Shown: in pieces, positions 16,076 to 23,917 of the stretch
How the letters are laid out: every line of letters starts with the position of its first letter
Position numbering within the stretch: position 1 is the stretch's first letter
Source: an uncultured Lachnospiraceae bacterium
Lineage (GTDB): Bacteria > Bacillota > Clostridia > Lachnospirales > Lachnospiraceae
Assembly (NCBI GenBank): GCA_934402055.1
Contig: CAKRTC010000028.1
Span: 1-24,784 of the forward strand
DNA: 24,784 bases
Direction: 5' to 3'
Notes under the pieces: model-generated
Told to the model about the DNA's origin: nothing
Seen by the model: the letters and a program-made list of their open reading frames with translations, nothing else
Database searches by the model: none
Program-made: the position numbers and the translations under genes

Positions 16076-16134
16076 GTTCAAAAAATCTTTGTGAAATACA
16101 GATCTCTGAGCTCAGCTTATAAGCTTCGAACTAT

Positions 16135-16755
16135 TCAGGAATTTTTGATCTCAATATAAGCCTTAACTGCTTTGATAAGTTTATCATAGCCCATAGCTCC
16201 CGTATTTATACAGAAGTCATAGTTTCTCGCATCATCCCACTTATGTCCCGTGAAATACTTATAGTACTCTGCACGATTCCTGTCTATCTCCTGCATACGT
16301 GCTATCAGCACCTCATCACTGTCAGAACAGGTATCACGCAGACGGATCAGGCAATCCTCCTCGCTCGCGTACATATACATTGAGATCACATAATCCTTAT
16401 CCTTAAGTATATAATCGGCACAGCGTCCGACAAATATGCAGTCTTCAGTCTCGGCAATACGTCTTATGACTTCTGCCTGAAGTTCAAACAAATTGTCGTC
16501 TGATGTAAATCCGCTGTGATTCGGAGAAAGAGGCTTTCCCTTATACTTTCCCTTGGTTGACATGAATATCTTCTTGATCTTCTCATCAATACGTCCGAAA
16601 AGCTCTTCATTGACACCGCTTTCGTCGGATGCCATACGAAGTATCTCCTTGTCATATACCGGAATACCCAGTTCCTCGGAAAGCTTATTTGCCATCGTCA
16701 GTCCGCCCGATCCGTAGCTTCTAGCTATGGTGATAACCAATCTCTTTTTCTCCAT
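16135..16755 (-). CDS. Cytidylate-kinase-like protein (Cytidylate_kin2 type)
   Basis: A 206-residue P-loop kinase-like protein of the group annotated as cytidylate kinase-like in Clostridia. The start LVITIARSYGSGGLTMANKLSEEL holds a degenerate Walker A (ARSYGSGG without the usual GKS/T). VYDKEILRMAS, FVGRCADYIL (about 109-118) and a C-terminal KAVKAYIE helix match the family. The substrate is not established. It begins 18 bases after glmS on the same strand, so the two are probably co-transcribed. Confidence 0.85.
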   Translation of the reverse strand: MEKKRLVITIARSYGSGGLTMANKLSEELGIPVYDKEILRMASDESGVNEELFGRIDEKIKKIFMSTKGKYKGKPLSPNHSGFTSDDNLFELQAEVIRRIAETEDCIFVGRCADYILKDKDYVISMYMYASEEDCLIRLRDTCSDSDEVLIARMQEIDRNRAEYYKYFTGHKWDDARNYDFCINTGAMGYDKLIKAVKAYIEIKNS

Positions 16756-16773
16756 ATCAAATGCCCTCCGATC

Positions 16774-18612
16774 TTATTCTACAGTAACACTCTTTGCCAG
16801 ATTTCTCGGCTTATCAACGTCGAGCCCCTTGGCAACACTCACATAATATCCCAACAGCTGCAGCGGTATTACCGCAAGGCTGGCTGTGAAATGCGGATCC
16901 GTCCTCGGTATATACATAACAAAATCCGCACTGTCCTCGATACTGTAATTGCCGTATACGGTAAGAGCCGTAAGATATGCTCCTCTGCTCTTACATTCTA
17001 TCATATTGCTCAGGGTCTTCTCATAAAGCTCCGGCTGAGTGAGAACGCCAATAACAAGCGTTCCATCCTCTATAAGACTTATAGTACCATGCTTAAGCTC
17101 TCCTGCAGCATATGCCTCGGAATGGATATAGCTTATCTCTTTCATCTTGAGACTTCCCTCAAGGCTCACTGCATAATCCACACCTCTTCCGATGAAGAAA
17201 GCATCCTTGGCATTGGACTGCTTGGATGCAAACCACTGTATGCGTTCCTTATCCTCAAGAAGCTTCTCTATCTTGTCAGGGATAGTCATAAGCTCCTTTA
17301 CAAGCTCATTATACTTAGTCTCGTCGATCTTGCCTCTTACTGCCGCAAACTGGATAGCAAGCATATACATTGCGGCAAGCTGTGTGCTGTATGCCTTAGT
17401 TGTAGCAACTGATATCTCCGGACCTGCAAGTGTATAGAACACATGATCCGCTTCACGTGCTATCGTTGAGCCTACTACATTTACAATGGCAAGTGTCTTG
17501 GCACCGTATTCCTTGGACTCTCTGAGTGCCGCAAGGCTGTCCGCTGTCTCGCCCGACTGGCTTACAACTATTACAAGTGCATGCTTGTCCAGCAAAAGTG
17601 TACGGTATCTGAACTCTGATGCAAGCTCAACTCTTACCGGTATCCTCGCAAGATCCTCTATCACATACTGTCCGACAACTCCTGTATGGTATGCCGAACC
17701 GCAGGCTACTATATAGATACCGGAGATCTCTTTTATCTCCTCATCACTTAATCCCATTGCTCCGAGATCTATCTTATTGTCCTTTATCACCGAGCTCAGA
17801 GTATCTCTGACAGCCTTAGGCTGCTCATGGATCTCTTTCATCATGAAATGCTCGAAGCCGGCTTTCTCAGCTGCCTCCGCATCCCATTTTATCTCGGTAA
17901 GTTCTCCTTCGACTTCATCCCCGTCAAGGTTATAGAAGTTGACAGTACCGGGCTTAAGACAAGCTATCTCCATATTACCTACATAATATACAGATCTTGT
18001 ATACTTAAGTATAGCCGAAACGTCCGACGCAAGATAAGTCTCTCCACCCGCTATGCCTATGATCATAGGATTATCCTTACGTGCCGCATATATCTCGCCC
18101 GGATAGTCCTTAAACATAAATGCAAATGCATAAGAGCCCCTTATGCGTACCATTGCATGATTGATGGCATCTATAGGTGTATGTTCATACTTTTTATAAT
18201 AATAATCAACAAGCTTTACAGCTACTTCAGTGTCTGTCTGTGAATAAAAGCTGTAGCCCTTGCGAACAAGTTTCTCACGAAGCTCCTGATAATTCTCTAT
18301 AATACCGTTATGAACTCCGACGACATTTCTGTCATCGCTGCAATGAGGATGTGCATTAGTCTCATTCGGCTCTCCGTGAGTAGCCCATCTGGTATGTCCA
18401 ATACCGCAGGTTCCTTTAACGGCTGCACCGTTATTGGTTTTTTCCATCAGAACACGAAGACGTCCCTTGGCCTTGACGATCTCCGGCTCATCCTCATTAT
18501 TTCTTACGGCAATACCTGCCGAGTCATATCCTCTGTATTCAAGCTTTGAAAGGCATTCAAGCAATATCGGCGCTGCCTGCTGATTACCTACAAATCCAAC
18601 TATTCCGCACAT
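16774..18612 (-). CDS. glmS: Glutamine-fructose-6-phosphate aminotransferase (isomerizing)
   Basis: Makes glucosamine-6-phosphate for cell wall and amino sugar synthesis. The 612-residue protein has a class II glutaminase domain with nucleophile C2 (MCGIVGFVGN), RGYDSAG (27-33), HTRWATHG (73-80) and NGIIENY (102-108), then two SIS domains with CGSAYHTG (304-311) and SQSGET (351-356), and the typical end PRNLAKSVTVE. GGAGG lies before the ATG. Unlike glmS in Bacillus and many other Firmicutes, no glmS ribozyme is visible in the short AT-rich leader. It is followed by the kinase-like gene. Confidence 0.97.
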   Translation of the reverse strand: MCGIVGFVGNQQAAPILLECLSKLEYRGYDSAGIAVRNNEDEPEIVKAKGRLRVLMEKTNNGAAVKGTCGIGHTRWATHGEPNETNAHPHCSDDRNVVGVHNGIIENYQELREKLVRKGYSFYSQTDTEVAVKLVDYYYKKYEHTPIDAINHAMVRIRGSYAFAFMFKDYPGEIYAARKDNPMIIGIAGGETYLASDVSAILKYTRSVYYVGNMEIACLKPGTVNFYNLDGDEVEGELTEIKWDAEAAEKAGFEHFMMKEIHEQPKAVRDTLSSVIKDNKIDLGAMGLSDEEIKEISGIYIVACGSAYHTGVVGQYVIEDLARIPVRVELASEFRYRTLLLDKHALVIVVSQSGETADSLAALRESKEYGAKTLAIVNVVGSTIAREADHVFYTLAGPEISVATTKAYSTQLAAMYMLAIQFAAVRGKIDETKYNELVKELMTIPDKIEKLLEDKERIQWFASKQSNAKDAFFIGRGVDYAVSLEGSLKMKEISYIHSEAYAAGELKHGTISLIEDGTLVIGVLTQPELYEKTLSNMIECKSRGAYLTALTVYGNYSIEDSADFVMYIPRTDPHFTASLAVIPLQLLGYYVSVAKGLDVDKPRNLAKSVTVE

Positions 18613-18638
18613 AATACGTCCTCCGATTATTCCTATAT

Positions 18639-18667
18639 ATTATGCAATTTTTTATCTTAGCGGTCAA
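18639..18667 (-). promoter_or_regulatory. Promoter of glmS
   Basis: TTGACC and CATAAT with exactly 17 bases between them on the minus strand. The predicted leader is only about 20 bases, leaving no room for a ribozyme or riboswitch in this transcript. Confidence 0.75.
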
Positions 18668-18733
18668 TCTTTATTATATCAATACAGATTTTATATATTA
18701 TATTGCTTATCATATCAATATAACATTTATATA

Positions 18734-18761
18734 TTACAATTTGCTGACTTTGGTCTATAAT
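18734..18761 (+). promoter_or_regulatory. Candidate promoter of bioY
   Basis: TTACAA, a 16-base spacer, then consensus TATAAT. The predicted start falls just before the candidate BirA operator. A second TATAAT at 18860-18865, nearer the gene, has no good -35. Confidence 0.45.
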
Positions 18762-18772
18762 GGCAAAGCAAT

Positions 18773-18805
18773 ATTTAAACCAATGCCGAATCAGTCGGTT
18801 CAATA
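18773..18805 (+). promoter_or_regulatory. Candidate BirA (biotin repressor) operator
   Basis: The half-sites ATTTAAACC and GGTTCAATA are separated by 15 bases. The known BirA box is close to TTGTnAACC, 14-16 bases, GGTTnACAA. Each half here matches about six of nine positions and the spacing is right. It lies directly downstream of a candidate start site upstream of bioY, where bound BirA would block transcription when biotin is plentiful. Confidence 0.55.
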
Positions 18806-18895
18806 TAGAAAAGACTTTCTTGCTTTAAAATATAAACAGACTTTTTAGACATTTGGCAGTATAATGTACAAAAATTTTAAAAGGAGTCAACAAAA

Positions 18896-19489
18896 ATGAC
18901 AGAACACACAGCATCACGCCCGATAACAGGCATTGCTGCTATCAGCTATTGCGCTGTATTCGCGGCTATTATCGCAGTTCTTGCACAGATAAGTATTCCG
19001 CTTCCTGGTGGTGTACCGCTTACCCTTCAGACCTTCGGAATCATGCTTGCAGGCATTGTATTAGGCGCTAAAAAGGGCTGTTTATCGGTTATTATCTACA
19101 TACTTTTAGGTCTTGTAGGTCTTCCGGTATTTGCAGGCTTTAAGGGCGGTGCAGCATCGGTTTTCGGACCTACCGGCGGATTTATAATTTCTTTCTGGGC
19201 AGTATCACTTTGCTCAGGAATCGGTTATTTTCTTGCAAAGCGTGCATATGCCAATACAAATAGTAAAGCTTTGCTCTACGTATTAACACTTGCAGGCATC
19301 CTTATCGGAGCTGTTCTGAATTATATTGTTGGTATAGTTTGGTTTTCATCTATTACCGGCAATACTATGACAGCAGCACTTCAGATGTGTGTACTTCCGT
19401 TTATCGTTACCGATCTTATCAAGGTAATACTCGCACTTTTCATCGGTCCGGTATTAAACCGTGCACTTGCTAAAAACGGACTTATCTAA
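18896..19489 (+). CDS. bioY: Biotin transporter BioY (ECF S component)
   Basis: A 197-residue membrane protein with about six hydrophobic segments that binds biotin and works alone or with an ECF energising module. Family blocks: PGGVPLTLQTFGIMLAGIVLGAKKG (about 42-66), LLGLVGLPVFAGFKGG (about 71-86) and FGPTGGFIISF (about 90-100). AAAAGGAG precedes the ATG. No ecfAT genes are adjacent. Biotin synthesis genes are absent from the window, so scavenging of biotin is suggested but not shown. Confidence 0.95.
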   Translation: MTEHTASRPITGIAAISYCAVFAAIIAVLAQISIPLPGGVPLTLQTFGIMLAGIVLGAKKGCLSVIIYILLGLVGLPVFAGFKGGAASVFGPTGGFIISFWAVSLCSGIGYFLAKRAYANTNSKALLYVLTLAGILIGAVLNYIVGIVWFSSITGNTMTAALQMCVLPFIVTDLIKVILALFIGPVLNRALAKNGLI

Positions 19490-19534
19490 GCTCGTTCACA
19501 AATCATATATACGTCCGCCGATTGCTTGAAATAC

Positions 19535-19576
19535 ACAGCAGATAAACATATAGTATAAAGCTTGTCTGCTGTTTTA
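19535..19576 (+). terminator. Hairpin terminator after bioY
   Basis: ACAGCAGATAA pairs with TTGTCTGCTGT (one G-T pair), followed by a TTTT run, about 46 bases after the stop. Confidence 0.55.
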
Positions 19577-19641
19577 AGTATATTAGGACAAACTATAATA
19601 TCAATCTGTGCGGCAAGATCCTTGCAGCCTATATAGATCAA

Positions 19642-19680
19642 GGCTCCGATACATATTAAGGTATCGGAGCCTTTAATATT
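19642..19680. terminator. Second hairpin in the bioY / ABC transporter gap
   Basis: A perfect 11-base-pair stem GGCTCCGATAC/GTATCGGAGCC with an eight-base loop, then TTTAATATT on the plus strand. It lies 83 bases beyond the ABC ATPase stop on the minus strand, so it may serve both sides. The rest of the 19490-19762 gap holds no gene I can support. Confidence 0.6.
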
Positions 19681-19762
19681 ATTACTCATTCTGTTTTCAA
19701 ATACAGCACAGCTGATCCAAGCTCGACATTATTATAAGCTCAATGATCTGTTAAGCTCGAAC

Positions 19763-20527
19763 TTAATAGTGTGACAAAAACTTTCTTGTTCGTTCCTCCT
19801 TAGGATTATCCATAACCTCCGAAGGAGCTCCCTGCTCAACAATATATCCGTTATCCATAAACACAACTATATCCGATACATCATGTGCAAATGACATTTC
19901 ATGTGTAACTATGATCATAGTAGTATCTGTTTCGGCAAGTCCCTTTATAACCTTAAGTACCTCTCCTGTAAGCTCCGGATCGAGTGCTGAGGTAGGCTCA
20001 TCAAAACAAAGTATATCCGGTTCCAAAGCAAGTGCCCGTGCTATAGCTACTCTCTGACACTGACCTCCGGACAACTGATGCGGATAGTTATTCTCACGGT
20101 CCGCAAGTCCCATCTTCTTAAGCAGCTCATGTGCCTGATATTCTATAGCCTCATTGATTGCCTTTTTATTACTTGCGTAGTCGGGCTGTTCTTTGGCCAT
20201 AAGCTGTTTAGCAAGCATAACATTCTGCAGAGCCGTGTACTGCGGAAAAAGATTGAATGACTGAAATACCAGCCCGAAATGGAGTCTCTTTCTCCTTAGT
20301 TCTTTCTCGGATACATTTCCGGTAAGGAGGTTTTCTCCGTTAACTATGATCTCTCCGGAATCCGGAGTCTCAAGAAAATTAAGACAGCGCAGCAAGGTAG
20401 TCTTGCCGCTTCCTGACGAACCTATGAGAGTAAGTACCTGTCCCTTCTCCATAGTAAGATTGATATCCTTAAGTACCTCAGTTTTACCGAAGGACTTGCG
20501 TAAATGACGTAATTCAAGTATTGACAT
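19763..20527 (-). CDS. Polar amino acid ABC transporter ATPase (GlnQ/ArtM-like)
   Basis: A 254-residue ATP-hydrolysing subunit at the inner face of the membrane. Walker A GSSGSGKTT (36-44), Q-loop VFQSFNLFP (87-95), signature LSGGQ (152-156), Walker B ILCFDEP (172-178) and H-loop H209 in VTHEMSFAHDV are all intact, so it should be active. FDEPTSALDPELTGEVL and the THEMSFA block are typical of the polar amino acid import family. It is the last gene of the operon, 15 bases after the permease. Confidence 0.95.
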   Translation of the reverse strand: MSILELRHLRKSFGKTEVLKDINLTMEKGQVLTLIGSSGSGKTTLLRCLNFLETPDSGEIIVNGENLLTGNVSEKELRRKRLHFGLVFQSFNLFPQYTALQNVMLAKQLMAKEQPDYASNKKAINEAIEYQAHELLKKMGLADRENNYPHQLSGGQCQRVAIARALALEPDILCFDEPTSALDPELTGEVLKVIKGLAETDTTMIIVTHEMSFAHDVSDIVVFMDNGYIVEQGAPSEVMDNPKEERTRKFLSHY

Positions 20528-20542
20528 AACATTCTCCTCCGA

Positions 20543-21229
20543 TCATCTGAAGTAATTAAGCTTGCTCTCAAGTCTGCTCAAGAGAACAGTAAGTATTCCG
20601 CTGAATATAAGATAGTATATAGCGGTAAAGAACATAGGCCATATAGCTCCGGAAATTCCCTGAGAGCCCTTCATGAATGCCTGTCCTGCCCATATGATCT
20701 CCTGAAGAGCAATGATACGTGCAAGTGAGGTATCCTTAACGAGTGTAATTATCTCATTTGACATAGGCGGAACTATACGCTTGATCATCTGAAGGAGCTT
20801 GATCTTGAAGAATATCTGTCTCTTGGTCATGCCGAGTACAAGTCCCGCCTCCTCCTGACCGATAGGAACAGACTGTATGCCTCCTCTGTATATCTCCGAA
20901 AAATAACAGGAATAATTAAATATAAATGATACTGAAGCGGCAAAGAAACGTCCGCTTTCACCTGTTCCCCAAACCGGAGTTCCGAATACAAGTCCCGGGA
21001 AATAATATATTATCAAAAGCTGTATCATCAATGGTGTGCCTCTGATTATCCATACTATCAGCTTGCACAGCCAGCTTAAGGGTTTGAAGGATGACATAGA
21101 TCCAAAGGCTATAACAAGTCCTAAAGGAGCTGCTCCTATAAGCGTCACAAAGAACAGCTTAAGTGTCTGCAAAAAGCCTACATTAAGCGATGATATTACT
21201 ATGGGCATTTGTTCTAAGATAAGTGCCAT
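20543..21229 (-). CDS. Polar amino acid ABC transporter permease
   Basis: A 228-residue inner-membrane permease of the HisM/GlnP family. The N-terminal helix TLKLFFVTLIGAAPLGLVIA, the RGTPL motif (63-67) and a cytoplasmic EAA loop (GQEEAGLVLGM at about 124-134, contacting the ATPase) are present, with about five hydrophobic segments. A single permease gene implies a homodimer. It lies between the ATPase and the lipoprotein gene; a 232-base gap with a strong hairpin separates it from the latter. Confidence 0.93.
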   Translation of the reverse strand: MALILEQMPIVISSLNVGFLQTLKLFFVTLIGAAPLGLVIAFGSMSSFKPLSWLCKLIVWIIRGTPLMIQLLIIYYFPGLVFGTPVWGTGESGRFFAASVSFIFNYSCYFSEIYRGGIQSVPIGQEEAGLVLGMTKRQIFFKIKLLQMIKRIVPPMSNEIITLVKDTSLARIIALQEIIWAGQAFMKGSQGISGAIWPMFFTAIYYLIFSGILTVLLSRLESKLNYFR

Positions 21230-21325
21230 CTCAAACCTCTCAAACCGATCAGGCGGAAAACATCTTAAGCAATCACAATACCGAAAGCTTTCTTATCAAT
21301 GCATTTCCGCCCCTATAATCATACT

Positions 21326-21361
21326 TATGCCGGATGAAGAAGTATATCCTCATCCGGCATA
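21326..21361 (-). terminator. Intercistronic hairpin between binding protein and permease genes
   Basis: TATGCCGGATGA and TCATCCGGCATA form a perfect 12-base-pair stem with a 12-base loop. On the minus strand no T-tract follows, so it may act as an mRNA stabiliser or partial attenuator giving more binding protein than permease, rather than as a full terminator. Confidence 0.55.
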
Positions 21362-21461
21362 CACAGTCATCTCGACCGACGATCATTGTATCATATTATA
21401 CAGAAGTATCCTAATAAATTTTTCAGATCAAAGATCCGGATCTATATCTGGATAAAATATT

Positions 21462-22331
21462 TTACTGTTCTACTATAGCGGCCTGTACACCGTATGACTC
21501 TGCACACTCAAGCATCGAACCGTCATCATAGCTTGTCTTTAAGAACTCATTAAGTGTATCTGTAAGATCAGAGCCCTTTCTGAAGCCAACGCCGTACTCT
21601 TCTGAATTAAGTCCGATAGTATATGTAAGATCAGCATATCCTGTTCCCTCACCAACCATAGCAGCTGCCATGAGAGAATCGATAATTGCAGCATCCGAAG
21701 TACCTGCAGCAACCTCCATAAGAGCGTCTGACTGTGCCTTAACCGGTGTGTACTCAAGTCCGAGTGCCTCTGCCTGTGCCTCTCCTGCACTTCCTGCCTC
21801 TACTGCAAATGTGAGATCCTTAAGGCTCTCCTCATCCTGATACTTGTCGGCAACATCAGATTTAACGATAACGACCTGAGCATTGTTGCAGTATGCATTA
21901 GATGTAGACATTGCGCTCTTAACCTCATCGGTAAGTGTCATTCCGTTCCACAGGCAGTCAACAGTCTTACCGTCAAGCTCAAGTATCTTGTTGTCCCAGT
22001 CGATTTCTACAAACTCCGGCTTAACTCCGATGCTCTCTGCAAATGCTGTAGCCATATCTGCGTCAAAGCCGATCCAGTTGCCGTTGGCATCCTTGTAATC
22101 CATAGGCTCAAAGTCTGTGATACCTACTACAAGTGTTCCCTTACCCTTGACATAATCCATGTCACTCTCTGAAGCGTCGGCTGTGCTTTCTGCCTCTGAT
22201 GACTCTTCTGATGCAGCTTCTGTCTCAGTCTCAGCTGCTGTAGTAGCTGCAGGCTCACTTGATCCGCAGGCTGTAAGTGTAAATGCAGCCAAAGCAGCTG
22301 CCGATATAAGCGCAAACATTGTTTTCTTCAT
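21462..22331 (-). CDS. Amino acid ABC transporter substrate-binding lipoprotein
   Basis: A 289-residue family 3 solute-binding lipoprotein. The start at 22331 is chosen over an in-frame upstream ATG because AAGGAG precedes it and a proper lipoprotein signal follows: MKK, a hydrophobic core and the lipobox LTAC with C22. A flexible linker rich in A, E, S and T (about 23-57) tethers the domain to the membrane. The ligand domain has GTLVVGITDFEPMDY, GFDADMATAFAE and CLWNGMTLTDEV. Where many relatives have the carboxylate-binding arginine (as in TEKRQ of HisJ), this reads TDEVKS, so ligand type is uncertain. It is transcribed first, ahead of permease and ATPase. Confidence 0.93.
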   Translation of the reverse strand: MKKTMFALISAAALAAFTLTACGSSEPAATTAAETETEAASEESSEAESTADASESDMDYVKGKGTLVVGITDFEPMDYKDANGNWIGFDADMATAFAESIGVKPEFVEIDWDNKILELDGKTVDCLWNGMTLTDEVKSAMSTSNAYCNNAQVVIVKSDVADKYQDEESLKDLTFAVEAGSAGEAQAEALGLEYTPVKAQSDALMEVAAGTSDAAIIDSLMAAAMVGEGTGYADLTYTIGLNSEEYGVGFRKGSDLTDTLNEFLKTSYDDGSMLECAESYGVQAAIVEQ

Positions 22332-22399
22332 AATGTCATTCTCCTTAAACTTTTGTGTTCTCCCGCTTTCATATGCGATGCATTTATTAGCATGGCAGT

Positions 22400-22428
22400 A
22401 TATTAGCACACTAAAGTTTTATTGTAAA
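22400..22428 (-). promoter_or_regulatory. Promoter of the amino acid ABC transporter operon
   Basis: TTTACA and TAATAT separated by 17 bases on the minus strand. The predicted leader is about 60 bases. No riboswitch or T-box was seen in it. Confidence 0.65.
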
Positions 22429-22455
22429 GACGTATATTGAAAAAAATGAATATAA

Positions 22456-22887
22456 ACCCGGCATGCATATCCGGTTCATTTCTTTACCAAGCCCGAATTC
22501 ATGGATGATGACGGTATAAGCGAAGATCCGAATACAACACCAAACATCAATATGAAGAACTTACATGTTCTTACAGACTATCTTCAGAGAAGTGACATGC
22601 TGACGCCATCCGGTAATGTCAGACGTGTCATTCTGACCGAACAGGGCTTTACCTCAGCCTGTGACAACGGTGAGGAGCGTCAGGCTGCTGCAATTGCCGA
22701 AGCTTACAACATTGCCAAGGCTAATCCATATGTTGACGGATTTTACCTGAGTCGTCAGGTAGATGCCGCATCGCAGCTCGCCGCAGGCGGTGCCTTCGGT
22801 CTGTGGACACGTGATGAATCTGCAGGACGTGATGAGACACCGAAGAGTAAGAAAAAAGCATGGTATACATATCAGGCTCTGAAATAA
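22456..22887 (+). pseudogene. 3' remnant of a DUF5722-type gene
   Basis: The reading frame from 22501 encodes 128 residues (TTPNINMKNLHVLTDYLQ, VRRVILTEQGFTSA, NPYVDGFYLSRQVDA, GAFGLWTRDES) that look like the C-terminal end of DUF5722 proteins, which have a glycoside-hydrolase-like barrel. Homology appears to begin before the ATG: the same frame back to the stop at 22453-22455 reads HAYPVHFFTKPEF, resembling the HPYPVPLT block of that family. There is no ribosome binding site before 22501 and most of the protein is missing, so this is a 5'-deleted remnant rather than a small gene. The family name is recalled, not searched. Confidence 0.7.
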
Positions 22888-23012
22888 TACAAGCTAATTA
22901 ATCTAGTTTTTTGATAATATATAAAGGGGTTGTCGTTGGGATAACTCAATTAGGGATTAACAGAAACAACGATTATTTCAATGAAAAGCCTTCCAACGGA
23001 ACATAAAAACAG

Positions 23013-23051
23013 AATGACTACACTAGAGTATATTGCTCCAGTGTGGTCATT
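23013..23051 (-). terminator. Terminator of the restriction-associated operon
   Basis: AATGACTACACT pairs with AGTGTGGTCATT (one G-T pair), with a 15-base loop. On the minus strand it is followed by CTGTTTTTATG, and it lies 5 bases beyond the stop of the 275-residue gene. It could also act on the plus strand (TTCTTTT). Confidence 0.75.
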
Positions 23052-23056
23052 TTCTT

Positions 23057-23884
23057 TTAAAATTCACATTTGAAATTAAAGGTATAGCTTTCGCCGTCTT
23101 TATTTTTGACTATATCCAGATTGTCCAATGTAGGTTTGTAATAATAATCAAATGAGTCATACACCTTTATATTTTGCTCCTTAATACCTGACATAACATC
23201 TGCTGGATTAAAATAAGCTGCTTTTGTGAAGTTGTTACAATACACGCAAACAATAACAAAATCAAAACCATTTAATTCTGTTAAAATTCGAATAATATCC
23301 TTAGTATAAGGTATGTCATTCAAAATCTGTCTGTGCGTGTGATTTCCACGAGTTAGCACATAATCATGGCGAGTATCTGCCAAAGGAATTTCTATAAGGC
23401 AACCTAACTTGGTATCTTTCCCATCATAAGTTTTTAATTTATCTCTGTAACAAGGACTTTTTTCAGTTCCAATATTGCACTTTGTATTATGGTTCATGCA
23501 TATTTCCCTGAAATTCTTGATGAATACCTTATAATCAAAGCGTGAAACTGCATCAAAGTCATTCTGAAAAATACTTTTCATTTCGACTAGTCCTTTGTCT
23601 AAATCTTGATGTTTTGCATAATTATCAACAGCGTGTTTTATATTGGCATTTCTTTGCCTAGAATGTGACTTCTCCTGCTGATTATACATACTATCTACAA
23701 GGAAATGTTCTAAGCCAATTACAGTTTCATTGGAAAGAAAAACAAAATCAGGACGTTCCGATTCTATACATTTTTCATCATTGCCATCTTTTATCATCCT
23801 GTGAATTGATTTTGCATATACGCCAATAGCATTTGATTTTAACACTTTTTCTAAGCACAAAAATTCAACTTTTTTGGAACCCAT
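23057..23884 (-). CDS. Unrecognised protein encoded directly after hsdR
   Basis: A 275-residue soluble protein. The ATG at 23884 is preferred because AAAGGCGGTG stands just upstream; a GTG three codons earlier (23893) is the alternative. I do not recognise the family. Visible features: ERPDFVFLSNETVIGLEHF at about 43-61, where a PDF, a hydrophobic strand and an E resemble the start of a PD-(D/E)XK nuclease core though the final lysine is not evident (EHF); a histidine-rich RGNHTHRQ; and several scattered cysteines. Codon use is rich in AAT, AAA and ATT compared with genes to the left. It follows hsdR by 33 bases (24 if the GTG is used) and ends at a terminator, so it is probably part of the type I restriction locus. 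Confidence 0.75.
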   Translation of the reverse strand: MGSKKVEFLCLEKVLKSNAIGVYAKSIHRMIKDGNDEKCIESERPDFVFLSNETVIGLEHFLVDSMYNQQEKSHSRQRNANIKHAVDNYAKHQDLDKGLVEMKSIFQNDFDAVSRFDYKVFIKNFREICMNHNTKCNIGTEKSPCYRDKLKTYDGKDTKLGCLIEIPLADTRHDYVLTRGNHTHRQILNDIPYTKDIIRILTELNGFDFVIVCVYCNNFTKAAYFNPADVMSGIKEQNIKVYDSFDYYYKPTLDNLDIVKNKDGESYTFNFKCEF

Positions 23885-23917
23885 ACAATTCACCGCCTTT
23901 ATATAGATGTATAGATT

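Noticed and set aside
18642..18848. Plus-strand 68-codon open frame between glmS and bioY
   Set aside because: AT-rich, low-complexity translation with no ribosome binding site; the stretch contains promoters and the BirA-like box instead.
19486..19689. Minus-strand 67-codon open frame after bioY
   Set aside because: It covers two hairpin terminators and has no recognisable motif or start signal.
22912..23006. Plus-strand frame from a TTG reading LLIIYKGVVVGITQLG, about 31 codons
   Set aside because: No ribosome binding site or known family; at most a further gene remnant, too short to support.
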